Positions 26,395-35,034 of a stretch of DNA of 64,000 bases are shown in pieces (positions within the stretch are counted from its first letter, which is position 1; every line of letters starts with the position of its first letter). The notes beneath the pieces were generated by a model. The model was not told where the DNA came from and made no database searches. It was given only the letters and a program-made list of their open reading frames with translations. The DNA is taken from positions 2,046,001-2,110,000 of the forward strand of contig NZ_CP019510.1 of NCBI RefSeq assembly GCF_002002885.1, written 5' to 3'. The position numbers and the translations under genes are program-made. The stretch is from Janthinobacterium sp. LM6. GTDB taxonomy: Bacteria; Pseudomonadota; Gammaproteobacteria; Burkholderiales; Burkholderiaceae_D.

Positions 26395-27357
26395 ATGGCA
26401 ATTCCACAAAGCATGCTGTCTGTCGTCGCGCGCGACGAAGTGCATTTGCAGTTCAAGGTGAAGGCCGGCGTCGACATGCGGCAGCTGTTCCAGCGGCTGG
26501 GCAAGCTGTGGGAATCCGAAGTCACGGGCATCCTGGACCCCACGCTGAACCGCCACCATCAGTTGACGGGCGGCACGGCCAATGTGGTGCTGGGATTCAA
26601 GCCCGAGCTGTGGCGCGCCGCGTGCCCAGGCTGCGTGCCGGACAACATGGCATCGTTCGCGCACGACCTGGTGGGCGCCAACGGCAAGACGGCGCCCGCC
26701 GCCCAGTGCGATTTCTGGGTCTGGATCACGCAGTCGAACGCGGCCACCCTGTACGACAGCATGCGCACGACGCTCACCTTGCTGAGCCCCTTTGCCGAGC
26801 TGGCCAGCGAACAGGTGTGTTTTCCGTATCATAACAATGTGACTTTCGACGGCTTTGCCGACGGCGTCGCCAACCCGAATCCGTTCCGCGCCAACGGCGT
26901 GGCCATCATCCCGGACGGCGAAGCGGGCGCGGGCGGCTCCACCGTGCTGCTGCAGAAATGGCGCATGGACGTGGAGCGCCTGCGCGCCTTGCCCGTGCAC
27001 GCGGCGGAGCAGGTGTGGGGCCGCACCAAGGCCGGCAGCCATGAATTGTCGCCGCTGCCCGTCGATTCCCACGTGGGCCGCAACCAGTTTATCCGCGACG
27101 GCGAGGAAGTCGATATCGTGCGCCGCAACGCCAATTACGCCAATGCCGGCGAGGCGGGCGTCATGTTTGTCGGTTTTTGCAAGGACATCACCGTGACCAT
27201 GGGCATGCTGCGGCAAATGTACGGCGTAGGCTATGATGGCGTCACCAAGACGGACCGGCTGCTGGATTTTTCCACGGCGCTGTCGTCGGCGATCTATTTC
27301 GTGCCCAGCATCGACGCCTTGCTGGCCGTGGGCATTTCGCCGGCGGATCCCGGCTGA
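26395..27357 (+). CDS. DyP-type heme peroxidase
   Basis: A 320-residue protein of the dye-decolourising peroxidase family. The DyP signature GFADG (G-x-x-D-G, distal aspartate) occurs in FDGFADGVANPNPF at about residues 158-171. The C-terminal half has SHVGRNQF (candidate proximal histidine) and an FVGFCKDI strand. No signal peptide is present, so it is likely cytoplasmic, or encapsulin-loaded in other species; no encapsulin gene is nearby. It uses hydrogen peroxide to oxidise unknown substrates. Divergent from the MocR regulator, which may control it. GAGGAA precedes the ATG. Confidence 0.85.
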   Translation: MAIPQSMLSVVARDEVHLQFKVKAGVDMRQLFQRLGKLWESEVTGILDPTLNRHHQLTGGTANVVLGFKPELWRAACPGCVPDNMASFAHDLVGANGKTAPAAQCDFWVWITQSNAATLYDSMRTTLTLLSPFAELASEQVCFPYHNNVTFDGFADGVANPNPFRANGVAIIPDGEAGAGGSTVLLQKWRMDVERLRALPVHAAEQVWGRTKAGSHELSPLPVDSHVGRNQFIRDGEEVDIVRRNANYANAGEAGVMFVGFCKDITVTMGMLRQMYGVGYDGVTKTDRLLDFSTALSSAIYFVPSIDALLAVGISPADPG

Positions 27358-27402
27358 GGGCCGCCCCGGCGGTCCCTATTTTTACTTAACTAGGAGTTTT
27401 CC

Positions 27403-27786
27403 ATGCGTATTCGTCCCGCCACACTGCTGTCCGCCCTGATCTTCGGCAGCGTCGTCTTCAGCGCTTCCGCTTCCGCCGTCGGCCTGGGTTTCCTGGCCGA
27501 TACGCCGATGGCTTACCTGAACAAGAACGACAAGCCCGTCTTCGTGAAAGCCGTCACCGACGTGCTCAATGACAAGAAAGATGGCGAAACCGTGCAATGG
27601 AGCAATGAAGGCTTGCGCAATTCCGTGCGTATCGCCGCCGATATCACGGCCAGCGACACGCAAAAGACGGATGAGCAAACCTGCCGCAAGGTACAGGTGG
27701 GCTTGAACGCCAAGGGCCAGGAACAGACCCTCAAGCTGAAGGTCTGCAAGGCCGGCAGCGCCGCGTGGAAAGTGGCGAAGAGCTGA
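27403..27786 (+). CDS. RT0821/Lpp0805-type surface protein
   Basis: A 127-residue exported protein. The signal peptide ends near ASA-VG. The mature part has LNKNDKPVFVKAVTDVLNDK, a beta-rich middle with CRKVQVGLN, and VCKAGSAAWKVAKS at the end, matching the 17-kDa-antigen/RT0821 C-terminal motif (two cysteines, final tryptophan). The protein is probably periplasmic or outer-membrane associated; function unknown. AGGAG precedes the ATG. It lies 45 bases after the peroxidase gene and is closed by a hairpin at 27802. Confidence 0.75.
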   Translation: MRIRPATLLSALIFGSVVFSASASAVGLGFLADTPMAYLNKNDKPVFVKAVTDVLNDKKDGETVQWSNEGLRNSVRIAADITASDTQKTDEQTCRKVQVGLNAKGQEQTLKLKVCKAGSAAWKVAKS

Positions 27787-27801
27787 TCGTCCGTGCATTT
27801 C

Positions 27802-27826
27802 CCTTGCCGGTTCTGCACCGGCAAGG
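27802..27826. terminator. Perfect 10-bp hairpin between surface protein and MsbA genes
   Basis: CCTTGCCGGT (27802-27811) and ACCGGCAAGG (27817-27826) pair around TCTGC. No long T run follows (TGCGACTTTCTT), so it may end transcription inefficiently or protect the upstream mRNA end. Confidence 0.6.
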
Positions 27827-27894
27827 TGCGACTTTCTTATAAGTAAGTGTTGCAGCGGTTAGAATCACGCTTTACCCTTATTTTTCTCACCTGC

Positions 27895-29730
27895 ATGCAG
27901 CAAAGTCGCCTCCTGTTCTTCCGCCTGGCCGGCCAGTTTCGCCGCTATGGCGCCATCGTCGCCGCCACCTTGCTGGCCGTGGGCGTGGCGTCCGCCACCG
28001 ATGTGTTACTAATAAGGCAATTGCAAAACGTCGTCGACGCCATGCGCGCGACGGCCAGCACGCAGGCCGCGCCCGCGTCCGGCGTGATGGGCATGCTGCA
28101 GGGCTGGGTCGACCGTTTCTTGCCGGCACAGGCGGGGCAGGTGGATTTGTGGGTGATTCCCGCCACCATCCTGGGCCTGGCCGTGCTGCGCATGGTGTCG
28201 AGCTTTGCCGGCGATTACGGTTCCGTATGGCTATCGAGCCGGGTGCAGGCGGATTTGCGCGAAAAGATGTTCGCCACCATCATGCGCCTGCCCAGCCGCT
28301 TTTTCGACACCACCACCACCAGCCTGACGCAGTCGCGCGTGGCCTTCGACGCCAGCCAGGTGTCGCAGGCGGGCTTGAACGTGCTCAATGTGATGGTGCG
28401 CGATTCCGTCGCCACCGTCGGCTACCTGATCTTGCTGTTCAGCATCGACGTGAAACTGGCCCTGTTCTGCATGGCCTCGATGCCCATCGTGGCCATCGTC
28501 GTGACCCTGGCGGGCCGCCGCATGCGCCACCTGAGCAAAAGTTCGCAGCAAGCCGTGGGCGAGCTGACGTCCGTGCTCGACGAAAGCATCGGCGGCCAGC
28601 GCGTGGTGAAAATCTTCGGCGGCCAGGACTACGAGCAGGCGCGCTTCGTCAACGTCGTCAAGCGCAACCGCCAGCTGGCCGTCAAGCACGCGGCCACCTC
28701 GGCCATGAATTCCGGCTTCATCATGATGCTCGTCGGCATCACCCTGTCGTCCGTGATCTACTTCGCCATGCTGCGCGCGCAAAGCGGCGCCATCACGCCG
28801 GGCGCCTTCGTTGCCTTCATGGGCGCGCTGATGGCGATGCAGTCGCCGATCAAGAATTTGACGAAGATCAATGAGCCGCTGCAGCGTGGCCTGGCGGCGG
28901 CCGAGTCCGTTTTTGGTTTGATCGACACGCCGCTGGAACCGGACCCGGGCACCATCGCGCCGGTCACGGTGCACGGCAATCTGTCTCTGCAGAACGTCAA
29001 CTTCCGCTACAACAGCGACGACCCCGATGCGCCCACGGCCTTGAGCGATATCACGCTCGATATCCGCGCCGGCGAAACGGTAGCCCTGGTGGGCGGCTCC
29101 GGCGGCGGCAAGACGACCTTGCTGGGCTTGCTGCCGCGCTTCTATGACGTCAGCGGCGGCCGGATTTTGCTCGACGGCGTCGACTTGCGCGACTATGCCT
29201 TGCTGGCCCTGCGGCGCCAGTTCGCCCTCGTCAGCCAGGACGTGATTTTGTTCAACGACACGATGGCGGCGAATATCGCCTACGGCGACCCGGCGCCGGA
29301 CCAGGCCCGCATCGAAGCGTCGGCGCGCGCCGCCTACGCGCACGACTTCATCATGCAGTTGCCGCAAGGCTACGAGACCCAGGCGGGGCAGAACGGTTCG
29401 CGTCTGTCGGGCGGGCAACGCCAGCGCCTGGCCATCGCCCGCGCCCTGTACAAGGATGCGCCGATACTGCTGCTGGACGAAGCGACCAGCGCGCTGGACA
29501 CGGAATCGGAGCGCTCCGTGCAGGCGGCGCTGGAAGTGCTGATGCGCAACCGCACCACCATCGTCATCGCCCACCGCTTATCCACCATCGAAAGCGCCGA
29601 CCGCATCGTCGTCATGCAGGGCGGGCGCCTGGTGGAATCGGGCAGCCACACGGATTTGCTGCAGCAGGGCGGCGCGTATGCACGGCTGCATGCGAGCCAG
29701 TTGTCGCCCGTCAAGGATAGCTTGGGCTGA
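27895..29730 (+). CDS. msbA: MsbA-like lipid A/phospholipid ABC exporter
   Basis: About 611 residues from the ATG at 27895; a GTG at 27847 in frame is an alternative, and neither has a strong ribosome site. The type-I exporter membrane domain has six helices (about residues 12-310), with the family stretch SLTQSRVAFDASQVSQAG. The ATPase domain has Walker A GGSGGGKTT, signature LSGGQRQRLAIARAL, Walker B ILLLDEATSALD and the H-loop IAHRLST. It is a half-transporter acting as a homodimer to flip lipid A core across the inner membrane. A strong hairpin follows at 29763. Confidence 0.85.
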   Translation: MQQSRLLFFRLAGQFRRYGAIVAATLLAVGVASATDVLLIRQLQNVVDAMRATASTQAAPASGVMGMLQGWVDRFLPAQAGQVDLWVIPATILGLAVLRMVSSFAGDYGSVWLSSRVQADLREKMFATIMRLPSRFFDTTTTSLTQSRVAFDASQVSQAGLNVLNVMVRDSVATVGYLILLFSIDVKLALFCMASMPIVAIVVTLAGRRMRHLSKSSQQAVGELTSVLDESIGGQRVVKIFGGQDYEQARFVNVVKRNRQLAVKHAATSAMNSGFIMMLVGITLSSVIYFAMLRAQSGAITPGAFVAFMGALMAMQSPIKNLTKINEPLQRGLAAAESVFGLIDTPLEPDPGTIAPVTVHGNLSLQNVNFRYNSDDPDAPTALSDITLDIRAGETVALVGGSGGGKTTLLGLLPRFYDVSGGRILLDGVDLRDYALLALRRQFALVSQDVILFNDTMAANIAYGDPAPDQARIEASARAAYAHDFIMQLPQGYETQAGQNGSRLSGGQRQRLAIARALYKDAPILLLDEATSALDTESERSVQAALEVLMRNRTTIVIAHRLSTIESADRIVVMQGGRLVESGSHTDLLQQGGAYARLHASQLSPVKDSLG

Positions 29731-29762
29731 CGCCTGGCGCAGCCAGCGCCTGCCCGCCCGCC

Positions 29763-29801
29763 AGGCCGGAGCCGGACCAGCAGGTCCGTCCCGGCCTTTT
29801 T
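29763..29801 (+). terminator. Rho-independent terminator after msbA
   Basis: AGGCCGG...CGGACC pairs with GGTCCG...CCGGCCT around AGCA, with small bulges, and is followed by TTTTT. It separates msbA from the MORN-repeat genes. Confidence 0.75.
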
Positions 29802-29883
29802 CATGGGGCGGCAATCGTGCCCATGACGAACGGTGCTTGCCTTTATGATGGCAGCCGCAAAGCAACATGAACAATGGAGCAAC

Positions 29884-31014
29884 ATGACGAATCAACAGAC
29901 GATGCGCTGGCTGCTGGCCGCCGCGCTGGGCATGAGCACGGCCTTGCCGCTGGCGGCACAGGAAGATGCGCCGTTGCCGGCAACGGCTTCCGATCACGCG
30001 CAAGAAGAGGACAAGACCATGTATCTGGATGAAAATTTCATGCCAAGCAACCAGCGCCGCGCCGTGTATGCGCTGCGCACGCCGCCGGAGCGCGACGAGG
30101 CGCTGGGCGCCTGGCATGTGCGGCTCGAATTTCCCGATACGCCGGGCGTGCTGGCCTTTGAAACCTATGCCACGGACCTGGACCTGAGCCAGATCAAGTT
30201 CGTGCGTTTTCGCAAGTCCTACTACGAAAATGGCCAGCTGCTGCGCGAAACCTATTTCAATGCCCAGGGCGAGGAGTTGCTGGGCGGCTGCGTGTACTTC
30301 GAGAATGGCCAGATCCAGCAGAAAGTCACGCCGCTGCCGAACGGGCGCGACAGCATCTCGGAAACGTATCACCAGAACGGCCAGCTGATGAGCCGCACGC
30401 TGTACCACGGCGACGAGGTGGCCGATGGCGAGCAAGTGTCGTATGGCGCGAACGGGGCCGTCAGCAGCCGCTCGTATCGACGCAATGGCGAGATGGATGG
30501 CGTACAGGAATCGTTTTATGCGGATGGCAAGCTGCACCGTAAGGGGCGGTACGTCGATGGCAAGCACGAGGGCGAGTTTGTCCGGTATGCCCAGGACGGC
30601 AGCGTGCTGGCCAGGACCGTATGGGTGCATGGCCAGCCCGACGGCTGGTCGTTTGAAAGCCATGACAATGGCGTCGTGTCGAACAAGACGCTGTACCAGA
30701 AGGGTGCCGTGCTCAGCTTGCAAACGTGGGGGCCGAATGGCCGGCCCATCTTCGCGTGGCAGAAAGACGCACAGGGGCGCGACCACGGCGATACGACGGA
30801 CTGGCATGCCAACGGCGTGCGCGCCAGCGTGACCCCGTTTGTCGAAGGCCAGCGCCACGGCTTGCTGCAGACCTGGTACAGCGATGGCAGCCTGCGCCAG
30901 ATCGTGCCGTACGAACACGGCAAGAAGCACGGCATCGAGCGCCACTGGGACCAGGCCGGCAAGCTGGTGCTGGAGCAGGCGTGGCACGACGGACAGCCGG
31001 TGGCCGCAAAGTAA
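29884..31014 (+). CDS. Exported MORN/YwqK-repeat protein, copy 1
   Basis: About 376 residues; ATG at 29884 with GGAG upstream. A signal peptide ends at LAAQ-ED. A 90-residue N-terminal region is followed by about eleven MORN_2-type repeats of the form YxxNGQL/YADGKL (for example YFENGQIQQK, YHQNGQLMSR, FYADGKLHRK, WYSDGSLRQI). The repeats form an extended beta-hairpin solenoid. Databases often label such proteins YwqK-family antitoxin, but the signal peptide and lack of a toxin partner argue against that role. The last 240 residues are about 65% identical to the next gene by eye, indicating tandem duplication. Confidence 0.75.
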   Translation: MTNQQTMRWLLAAALGMSTALPLAAQEDAPLPATASDHAQEEDKTMYLDENFMPSNQRRAVYALRTPPERDEALGAWHVRLEFPDTPGVLAFETYATDLDLSQIKFVRFRKSYYENGQLLRETYFNAQGEELLGGCVYFENGQIQQKVTPLPNGRDSISETYHQNGQLMSRTLYHGDEVADGEQVSYGANGAVSSRSYRRNGEMDGVQESFYADGKLHRKGRYVDGKHEGEFVRYAQDGSVLARTVWVHGQPDGWSFESHDNGVVSNKTLYQKGAVLSLQTWGPNGRPIFAWQKDAQGRDHGDTTDWHANGVRASVTPFVEGQRHGLLQTWYSDGSLRQIVPYEHGKKHGIERHWDQAGKLVLEQAWHDGQPVAAK

Positions 31015-31023
31015 GGGGACAGC

Positions 31024-31851
31024 ATGCGATATTGGCCCGCAATGGCAACCATGCGCCTGGCGCTGCTGGCCGTGCTCGCGACGGCCGTGCCGCTGGCGGC
31101 GCAGGCCAGGGCGCCGGCTGGCGGCACCTCTTATTATGAAAACGGGCAGATCAAGCGAAAGGTGACCTTGCTGCCGAACGGGCGCGACAGCATCGCCGAA
31201 ACGTATCATGACAATGGCCAGTTGATGAACCGCATCAGCTACCACGGCAAGAACATGGCCGATGGCGAATATGTGTCCTACGGCCCGAATGGCAAGGTGA
31301 GCAGCCGCGCGCATTTAAAGGGCGGCAGGATGAACGGCTCGCAGCAAGTGTTTTTCGCCGATGGCAAGCTGTTTCAGCGCAGCCATTTTGTCGATGACAG
31401 GCAGGATGGCGCGTTCCTCACCTATGCGCAGGATGGCAGCTTGCGCGCCAGGACGGTGTTCGTGCAGGGCGAACCCGATGGCTGGTCGTTTGAAAGCCAC
31501 GACAATGGCCAGCTGGCGCAAAAGGCCTTGTACCGCAAGGGCAAGCTGCTGAGCATGCAGAAGTGGGGCAGCAACGGCAAGCCGTCGGTTGCCTGGCAGC
31601 AGGATGCGCAAGGGCGCGAGCAGGGCGATGTGACGCAGTGGTTTGACAATGGCGTGCGCGCCACGGTCACGCCCATGCTTGACGGCCAGCGCCACGGCCT
31701 GCTGCAGGCCTGGTACGACGACGGCAGCCTGCGCCAGATCGTACCGTACCAGCACGGCAAGCAGCACGGCATCGAGCGTCAATGGGACCAGGCCGGCAAG
31801 CTGGTGCTGGAACAGGCGTGGCAAGCCGGAGAGCCAGTTTCCATGCGCTAG
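31024..31851 (+). CDS. Exported MORN/YwqK-repeat protein, copy 2
   Basis: A 275-residue protein, a shorter version of the preceding gene: after a signal peptide (LAAQA-RA) it starts directly at SYYENGQIKRK and keeps all the C-terminal repeats to the same end. It lacks the 90-residue N-terminal region of copy 1. The ATG follows AAGGGGAC, nine bases after copy 1, so the pair is an operon. The protein is probably periplasmic or outer-membrane; function unknown. Confidence 0.75.
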   Translation: MRYWPAMATMRLALLAVLATAVPLAAQARAPAGGTSYYENGQIKRKVTLLPNGRDSIAETYHDNGQLMNRISYHGKNMADGEYVSYGPNGKVSSRAHLKGGRMNGSQQVFFADGKLFQRSHFVDDRQDGAFLTYAQDGSLRARTVFVQGEPDGWSFESHDNGQLAQKALYRKGKLLSMQKWGSNGKPSVAWQQDAQGREQGDVTQWFDNGVRATVTPMLDGQRHGLLQAWYDDGSLRQIVPYQHGKQHGIERQWDQAGKLVLEQAWQAGEPVSMR

Positions 31852-31930
31852 GAGTCGCCCGCCTTTGCAGGTATCATGCAGGGATTCCGGCCCGCCAGCA
31901 GGCGCGAAGCCGGCAGGATAACTGGAGGCA

Positions 31931-32425
31931 ATGGTGGTGGAAGCGGAAGTTTCAGCGATGGCCAGGGCGCAAGGCATGGCCTTGCAAAACATGCGCGTCG
32001 TCATGCGCGCGGCGCAGCGCCACTCGGCGCAAATCGAAAAGCAATGCGGCGTGTCGGGCGCGCAATTGTGGGTGATGCAGGAATTGCTGGAACGGCCGGG
32101 CCTGCGCATGGGCGAGCTGGCCAGCAAGATGTCGATCCACCAGACGACGGCCAGCAACCTGGTCGAGGCGCTGGTCAAAAAAACCTATGTGCGCAAGGCG
32201 CGCGACCAGCCGGACCAGCGCGTGGTGACCCTGACCCTGACGCTGGAAGGGCAAGCCGTCATCGCCGGCGCGCCGCAGCCGGCGCGCGGCTTGCTGCCCA
32301 GTGCGCTGGCCCAGCTGGACCCCGACAGCCTGGCGCACCTGAACCAGGGCTTGAGCGCCTTGCTGGCCGTCGTCGCTCCCGATGACAGGCAGGCGGGCAT
32401 GCAGCCGTTTCCGTTCACCATGTAG
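31931..32425 (+). CDS. MarR-family transcriptional regulator
   Basis: A 164-residue protein. The winged helix is visible: SGAQLWVMQELLERPGLRMGELASKMSIHQTTASNLVEALVKKTYVRKAR (recognition helix about residues 70-85), then a wing of DQPDQRVVTLTLTLEG. The dimerisation helices flank it. The ATG follows GGAGGC. It sits inside the MORN-repeat cluster, between copies 2 and 3, on the same strand, so control of these genes is plausible but not shown. Confidence 0.85.
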   Translation: MVVEAEVSAMARAQGMALQNMRVVMRAAQRHSAQIEKQCGVSGAQLWVMQELLERPGLRMGELASKMSIHQTTASNLVEALVKKTYVRKARDQPDQRVVTLTLTLEGQAVIAGAPQPARGLLPSALAQLDPDSLAHLNQGLSALLAVVAPDDRQAGMQPFPFTM

Positions 32426-32501
32426 TCACGCGCAAGCGTGTGGCGCGCCGCCCCGCTTGCCCGTATCATCGGCGCCGTCGCACCGTTGATGAAAGCATGC
32501 A

Positions 32502-33629
32502 TTGAAGATATACACTTCCGTTTTGCTGGCCGCTGTCCTGGCCGGTTCCCCGCCCGTTTCCATGGCCAACGCCCTGGACAATGCCCTGGCCACTCCGGCC
32601 GTGTCTGCCGAACCGTCGCCGGCCTCCCTGTATTTTGACGGGGATTACCAGCCCGTGGCGCCCGCCGCGGCCGTGTACGAGCAGCGCGCGCCGCTGCACC
32701 ACGATGCGGCCCGCCAGGCCTGGCATTGGCAGCTGCATTTCGCGCAGCCGCCGGGCAGGCTGCACATGGATGCCTGGCTGCTGGGCACCGACGTGGCGTC
32801 GCCGCGCTACGCCGGCCAGCGCAGCGTGTATTTTGCCGATGGCCAGCTGGGCCTGCTGGAAGAGCGCAACGGGGAGGGCGACTTCAATGGCGTGAACGTG
32901 GAATACTATGCGGACGGGACGGTCAAGAGCCGCAAGGCGTACCGCGACGGCGAGTACGAGGGCTTGCACAGCCACTACCATGCGAATGGCCAGCTCAGGC
33001 ATGCCTTGCTGTACCAGGCGGGCCAGCCCGCCGATGGTGAATTCCTGAGCTTTGACGAGCATGGCCAGGTCAGCAACCGCGCGCATTTTGCCGATGGCGT
33101 GCTGACCGGTGAAGTGACGGCGTTTCATCCGGATGGCCGGCTGGCCGAGCGGGGACCGTACCTCGATGGCCAGCGCAACGGCTTGCACCAGGCCTGGTGG
33201 CCGGACGGCCGTGAAATGTCGCGCCTCAATTTCCTGCATGGCAAGCCGCAGGGCTGGTCGCTGCTGTATTTCGCGAATGGCCAGCTGGACCAGAAAAACC
33301 TGTTCGAGGATGGCGTCATGCTGAGCACGCAAAGCTGGCGCGACGATGGCACGCCGCTGCGCCAGCGCCAGCAGGATGAACAGGGCCGCGCGCAGGGCGA
33401 GGACAGGCAATGGCATGCGAACGGCACGCTGGCCCGGCTCGCTTCCTACCGCGATGGCGAGCCGCATGGCGCGTGGCGCGAATGGCATGCGGACGGCTCG
33501 CCCCGCCACGCCGTGGACTATGTGCGCGGGCGCAAGCAGGGCCTGGAGCGGGCTTGGGCCGGCGACGGCACGCGCACCGTCTGCGAGTGGCAGGATGGCC
33601 GTTTGCTGCGCGCCTGCCGCAATTTCTAG
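32502..33629 (+). CDS. Exported MORN/YwqK-repeat protein, copy 3 (TTG start)
   Basis: A 375-residue protein. The start is placed at TTG 32502 because it gives a signal peptide (MKIYTSVLLAAVLAG); the next in-frame ATG is 20 codons later and would remove it. It has the same layout as copy 1: an N-terminal region with YEQRAPLHHDAARQAWHW, comparable to YALRTPPERDEALGAWH in copy 1, then ten or so repeats (YYADGTVKSR, YHANGQLRHA, YFANGQLDQK, WHADGSPRHA). It is more divergent than copies 1 and 2. Its stop overlaps the convergent ClC gene by four bases. Confidence 0.75.
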   Translation: MKIYTSVLLAAVLAGSPPVSMANALDNALATPAVSAEPSPASLYFDGDYQPVAPAAAVYEQRAPLHHDAARQAWHWQLHFAQPPGRLHMDAWLLGTDVASPRYAGQRSVYFADGQLGLLEERNGEGDFNGVNVEYYADGTVKSRKAYRDGEYEGLHSHYHANGQLRHALLYQAGQPADGEFLSFDEHGQVSNRAHFADGVLTGEVTAFHPDGRLAERGPYLDGQRNGLHQAWWPDGREMSRLNFLHGKPQGWSLLYFANGQLDQKNLFEDGVMLSTQSWRDDGTPLRQRQQDEQGRAQGEDRQWHANGTLARLASYRDGEPHGAWREWHADGSPRHAVDYVRGRKQGLERAWAGDGTRTVCEWQDGRLLRACRNF

Positions 33630-34948
33630 TTCGGTGGCGCGGGCAGCCGTTGCAGCTGCAACTGCGCCAGCGCCCCGTACAGCGGTTCGCTGAGCACGCG
33701 CGACACGGTGCTGGCCACGACGGCGCAAGCCATCAGGCTGAGCACCATGCCGTGGCCGTCGACCATTTCCATGACAATAATAAAAGCCGTCAGCGGCGCC
33801 TGCGTGGCGGCAGCCAGGAAACCCACCATGCCCAGCGCGATCAGGGCGGGCGCGTGCGGGTAGTGCAGCAGTTGCGCAATGTCATGCCCGATGCCGGCGC
33901 CGATGGCCAAGGACGGTGCGAAGATGCCGGCCGGCACGCCCGACCAGACGGTCAGCCACGTCGCCACATATTTGAAGGCGACAAAGGCGGGCGCCACGTC
34001 GGACGAGCCTTCCAGCATGGCGCGCGTGGCCACGGTGCCGCTGCCGAACGTGGCGCCGTGGCTGGCGATGCCGATGGCCGCCACCAGCACACCGCAGACG
34101 GCGGCGAACAGCACGGGCCGGCCTGTTCTCCACGCCGACAATTTTCCCAGCGGATTGCCCCGGGCGGAGGCCAATAGCAGCCGGGCGAACAGGCCGCCCG
34201 CCACGCCCGCCACCAACGTTACCAGCAAGCCGGGCAGCGCCAGCGCCAGGCCGATGGGGCCGGGATGGATGATGCCGAAGTGGGTGGCGTTGCCGTGGAT
34301 GGACACGGCCATCATGCCGGCCAGCACGATGCCGGCGACAATCAAGCCGCTGTTGCGCTGCTCGGGCGAACGCGACAGTTCTTCGATGGCAAACATGACG
34401 CCCGCCAGCGGCGTGTTGAAGGCGGCCGCGATGCCGGCCGCGCCGCCCGCCACCAGCAGCGAGTGGGCGCTTACCTGGGAGTGACGCGGCAGCCAGCGGC
34501 GCGCGGCCAGCATCACGCCGGCGGCGATCTGCACGGATGGCCCTTCGCGCCCCAGAGACAATCCCCCCAGCAAGCCGCCCGCCGTCAGGCCGATCTTCGC
34601 GGCGCTGAGTTTCAATGAAACGAACAAGGAGCGCTGTTCGGGCGCCACGGCCGGGTCCAGTGTGGCCATCACTTGCGGGATGCCGGAGCCGGCCGCGCCC
34701 ATCGCGTAGCGGCGCGTCAGCCACACCAGCAGGGCGGCGCAAGCGGGCGTCCACAGCAGGGCGAACCACCAGGCCTTGCCGTTAAAAAAGAGAAAACAAT
34801 CGAGCGCTGTTTCCGCCAGCCAGGTAAAACCCACGACGACGAGGCCGGCGACGGCGGCCATGCCGACGACGACGGCGCGCGACCACCACAGGCGCGGGTT
34901 GGCAAATTCATGCTTGAAGGCAGAGGGAATATCGTGCAAGTGCTTCAT
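33626..34948 (-). CDS. ClC-family chloride channel/antiporter
   Basis: A 440-residue, multi-helix ClC protein. All three anion-filter motifs are present: GSGIP (about residues 87-91), GREGP (about 129-133, containing the gating glutamate) and GIFAP (about 341-345). AFNTPLAGVMFAIEE carries the internal proton-path glutamate, so a Cl-/H+ antiporter mechanism is likely. There is no C-terminal CBS domain. Probable roles are acid-stress response or halide export. The gene is single and followed upstream by a LysR gene on the same strand, 86 bases away. Confidence 0.88.
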   Translation of the reverse strand: MKHLHDIPSAFKHEFANPRLWWSRAVVVGMAAVAGLVVVGFTWLAETALDCFLFFNGKAWWFALLWTPACAALLVWLTRRYAMGAAGSGIPQVMATLDPAVAPEQRSLFVSLKLSAAKIGLTAGGLLGGLSLGREGPSVQIAAGVMLAARRWLPRHSQVSAHSLLVAGGAAGIAAAFNTPLAGVMFAIEELSRSPEQRNSGLIVAGIVLAGMMAVSIHGNATHFGIIHPGPIGLALALPGLLVTLVAGVAGGLFARLLLASARGNPLGKLSAWRTGRPVLFAAVCGVLVAAIGIASHGATFGSGTVATRAMLEGSSDVAPAFVAFKYVATWLTVWSGVPAGIFAPSLAIGAGIGHDIAQLLHYPHAPALIALGMVGFLAAATQAPLTAFIIVMEMVDGHGMVLSLMACAVVASTVSRVLSEPLYGALAQLQLQRLPAPPN

Positions 34949-35034
34949 TGCGGCAAGTCCAGGAAGGGGCGCGCAGGGCGTCGGGAAGACTTGCCATTAT
35001 AGAGATATATTTGTCCGAATGTTTTTCCTCTGCC

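Noticed and set aside
29884..33629. Toxin-antitoxin (YwqJ/YwqK) system
   Set aside because: The repeat proteins resemble YwqK, but all three have signal peptides and no toxin-like gene is adjacent, so they do not form a cytoplasmic antitoxin pair.
29884..33629. CRISPR-like or tandem DNA repeat array
   Set aside because: The periodic sequence reflects protein repeats of variable length and degenerate codons, not identical DNA repeats with unique spacers.
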